Position numbers and translations under genes: made by a program
The notes under the pieces: model-generated
Told to the model about the DNA's origin: nothing
Seen by the model: only the letters and a program-made list of their open reading frames with translations
Database searches by the model: none
NCBI RefSeq assembly: GCF_004363175.1
Contig: NZ_SNYR01000001.1
Span: 744,001-808,000 of the forward strand
Reading direction: 5' to 3'
Length of the DNA: 64,000 bases
DNA from: Maritalea mobilis
GTDB taxonomy: Bacteria > Pseudomonadota > Alphaproteobacteria > Rhizobiales > Devosiaceae
Shown here: one piece after another, positions 62,945 to 64,000 of the stretch
Layout of the letters: every line of letters begins with the position of its first letter
Numbering within the stretch: position 1 is the stretch's first letter

Positions 62945-63760
62945 ATGCCGCGTTTGCCGACAATCGTCGCACTTTTTGCTGTGGTTACCATTTCTGAGGT
63001 TACCGCAAATGAGCGGCCGAGCGTCGTTTCCATGCTCGACACCGAAAACGTGCTGGGGCTTGTTGCCGAAAAAGCACCCTCACCGCCGACACTCATTCTT
63101 GCACAAAATAATACTGAGGCTGAACCGAACAAAGCCACGCCCAAAAAATCGGACAACAGAAACCTCCCCCCGCCTGTCCTCAAAAAAAGCGATGAAGACT
63201 TAGGCGAGCCGGTTCATGATGTCCGAAAAGATGTTTCCTACCTTCCAATTGAACAATTGGAAGCCCTGCACAAAAGGCGGAAAAACCCCGACATGCAGTC
63301 CATGGACCCAGCGGCAGTGGAAAAAGAATATGACAAGCTTTACCGAAAACTTCAGTCCGAACGAAAAGCACTCACCAAAACGGCATTAGAATTAAAACCA
63401 GGTCGAGCAAGAACCGAAACGTTGGAGCAAGCTTACAGATTGTCGGATCGCTTGAACAAGCTCAATCGGCCAACCTCAGCAAAACCCGGCGAATTCCCGG
63501 GCTGGCGGCCAGTCTCTGACCCGTTAGATAATTTGTACGACTATTCAGGTTCCGTTGATTTTGAAATTCGAAGGGCGGGAAAGACCATCAATTCTGCGGA
63601 TAAGCATGCCGCCATTCGTGAACTCAAAAAGCTTCATGATCACGTCAAATACGCAAAAGAAAAACTATTAGATGTTGATCAAATGACTCGTGACTTCATT
63701 GACACCGGTATATTTGAACGTGTCTACGGCCAGCAAAATGCCAAAGCATTCTTGACATGA
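62945..63760 (+). CDS. Unrecognised exported protein with coiled-coil C-terminal half
   Basis: A 271-residue protein that I cannot assign. A signal-peptide-like start (MPRLPTIVALFAVVTISEVT, cut near ANE) is followed by a Pro/Lys/Asn-rich linker (about 40-80: TEAEPNKATPKKSDNRNLPP). Then comes a charged, mostly helical region with a likely coiled coil near residues 120-165 (KEYDKLYRKLQSERKALTKT). No cysteine or metal motif is visible. The start is ATG 62945, with GGAG 6 nt upstream. Its stop overlaps the next gene's ATG. The pair may be a two-part envelope system. Confidence 0.6.
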   Translation: MPRLPTIVALFAVVTISEVTANERPSVVSMLDTENVLGLVAEKAPSPPTLILAQNNTEAEPNKATPKKSDNRNLPPPVLKKSDEDLGEPVHDVRKDVSYLPIEQLEALHKRRKNPDMQSMDPAAVEKEYDKLYRKLQSERKALTKTALELKPGRARTETLEQAYRLSDRLNKLNRPTSAKPGEFPGWRPVSDPLDNLYDYSGSVDFEIRRAGKTINSADKHAAIRELKKLHDHVKYAKEKLLDVDQMTRDFIDTGIFERVYGQQNAKAFLT

Positions 63761-63963
63761 TCGAAAGGCAAAAGGCCCAGGAGCGCAAACTCGAAAGCTA
63801 CATTCGCGACTATGAAAAAGCCTTAGAAAGAAAATGGCCAACACCGCAAGAACCAGTCGAAAAACCACAATCTCTCGTCCCAGAGATTGAAGCGCTGCCA
63901 AACGTAATTGATATGACGCCAGAAATCTTGGTGGTACCCTGCAACGACGCAAATAGTTGTTAA
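63757..63963 (+). CDS. Unrecognised small charged protein coupled to the upstream gene
   Basis: A 68-residue protein beginning MIERQKAQERKLESYIRDY. The first 28 residues form a charged amphipathic helix; the rest is Pro- and Glu-rich and ends VVPCNDANSC with two cysteines. There is no signal peptide. Its ATG overlaps the stop of the 62945 gene (ATGA), which supports translation. It may be a fragment of one larger gene split by a frameshift, but both parts look self-contained. Confidence 0.5.
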   Translation: MIERQKAQERKLESYIRDYEKALERKWPTPQEPVEKPQSLVPEIEALPNVIDMTPEILVVPCNDANSC

Positions 63964-64000
63964 GCAAAGTCGTTAGCCCGCAGATCGTATCGCCAAAACG

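Overview
The window reads as a chromosomal segment from an alphaproteobacterium, most likely of the order Hyphomicrobiales (Rhizobiales). The best lineage clues are a giant two-membrane-segment coiled-coil protein (6585-11615) that resembles the rhizobial growth pole ring protein GPR/RgsE, a cysG-DUF2849-cysI-cysH sulfur operon next to a YumC-type ferredoxin-NADP reductase, a standalone DUF2849 protein and an adrenodoxin-like ferredoxin. Genus cannot be told from this sequence. I saw no rRNA, tRNA, CRISPR array, insertion sequence, prophage or recognisable defence system. The content is mostly housekeeping, so the unusual material lies in regulation, gene architecture and a few unrecognised proteins.

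Layout. 1-5235 (minus): sulfate assimilation, with siroheme synthase, a DUF2849 protein, sulfite reductase and an APS reductase fused to a DUF934 domain, followed by a truncated ferredoxin-NADP reductase. 5452-6240 (minus): a [2Fe-2S] ferredoxin and an Hpt phosphotransfer protein. 6585-11615 (plus): the GPR/RgsE-like protein. 11701-18921 (minus): an MFS transporter, an overlapping glycosyltransferase/LpxH-like phosphatase pair, a periplasmic NagZ-like glycosidase and a CHASE2-PAS-GGDEF-EAL protein. 19058-21152 (minus): two tandem secreted FecR-domain paralogues with low-complexity tails. 21330-27036: acetyl-CoA synthetase, a GNAT-like protein overlapping an NrtS-like membrane protein, cardiolipin synthase and a FemAB-like protein. 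27165-32729: nagB with a GntR/UTRA regulator, an XRE-cupin regulator divergent from a GAF-MscS-aldo/keto reductase cluster, and an exported MsrA.

32888-36839 and 47990-50273 (minus) carry branched-chain amino acid genes: leuA, ilvC, ilvH and ilvI. Two previously unlabelled leader peptides can be read directly. One is a 36-codon leucine-rich peptide before leuA with a terminator-like hairpin. The other is a 17-residue Leu/Val/Ile-rich peptide before ilvI with a textbook hairpin and U-tract. Both genes therefore look controlled by ribosome-mediated attenuation. Between and around them lie a PhzF-like protein, a TetR regulator with a perfect 19-bp palindrome upstream, a DUF4287 protein, metY, a second GGDEF-EAL protein, an M32 carboxypeptidase, a universal stress protein, an FMN reductase, pdxJ, a divergent HxlR/NmrA pair and a histidine phosphatase.

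50657-54996: an M20 peptidase followed by DUF4180, YbaK-like and DUF4329 genes, then an MFS transporter and a tautomerase-like protein. 55010-62257: miaA, serB, and a long minus-strand unit thyA / MazG-like / folA / hflK / hflC / DUF2065 / htrA. In that unit the MazG-like gene is split by one in-frame TAA, while its frame and its ATGA junctions on both sides remain intact. 62322-63963: a YHS-domain protein and two overlapping genes I do not recognise, the first with a signal peptide.

The two c-di-GMP proteins look complementary: one has a degenerate GGDEF with an intact EAL, and the other has an intact GGDEF with a degenerate EAL. Together with the Hpt protein and the GPR-like protein they suggest signalling linked to envelope growth, but that link is inference.
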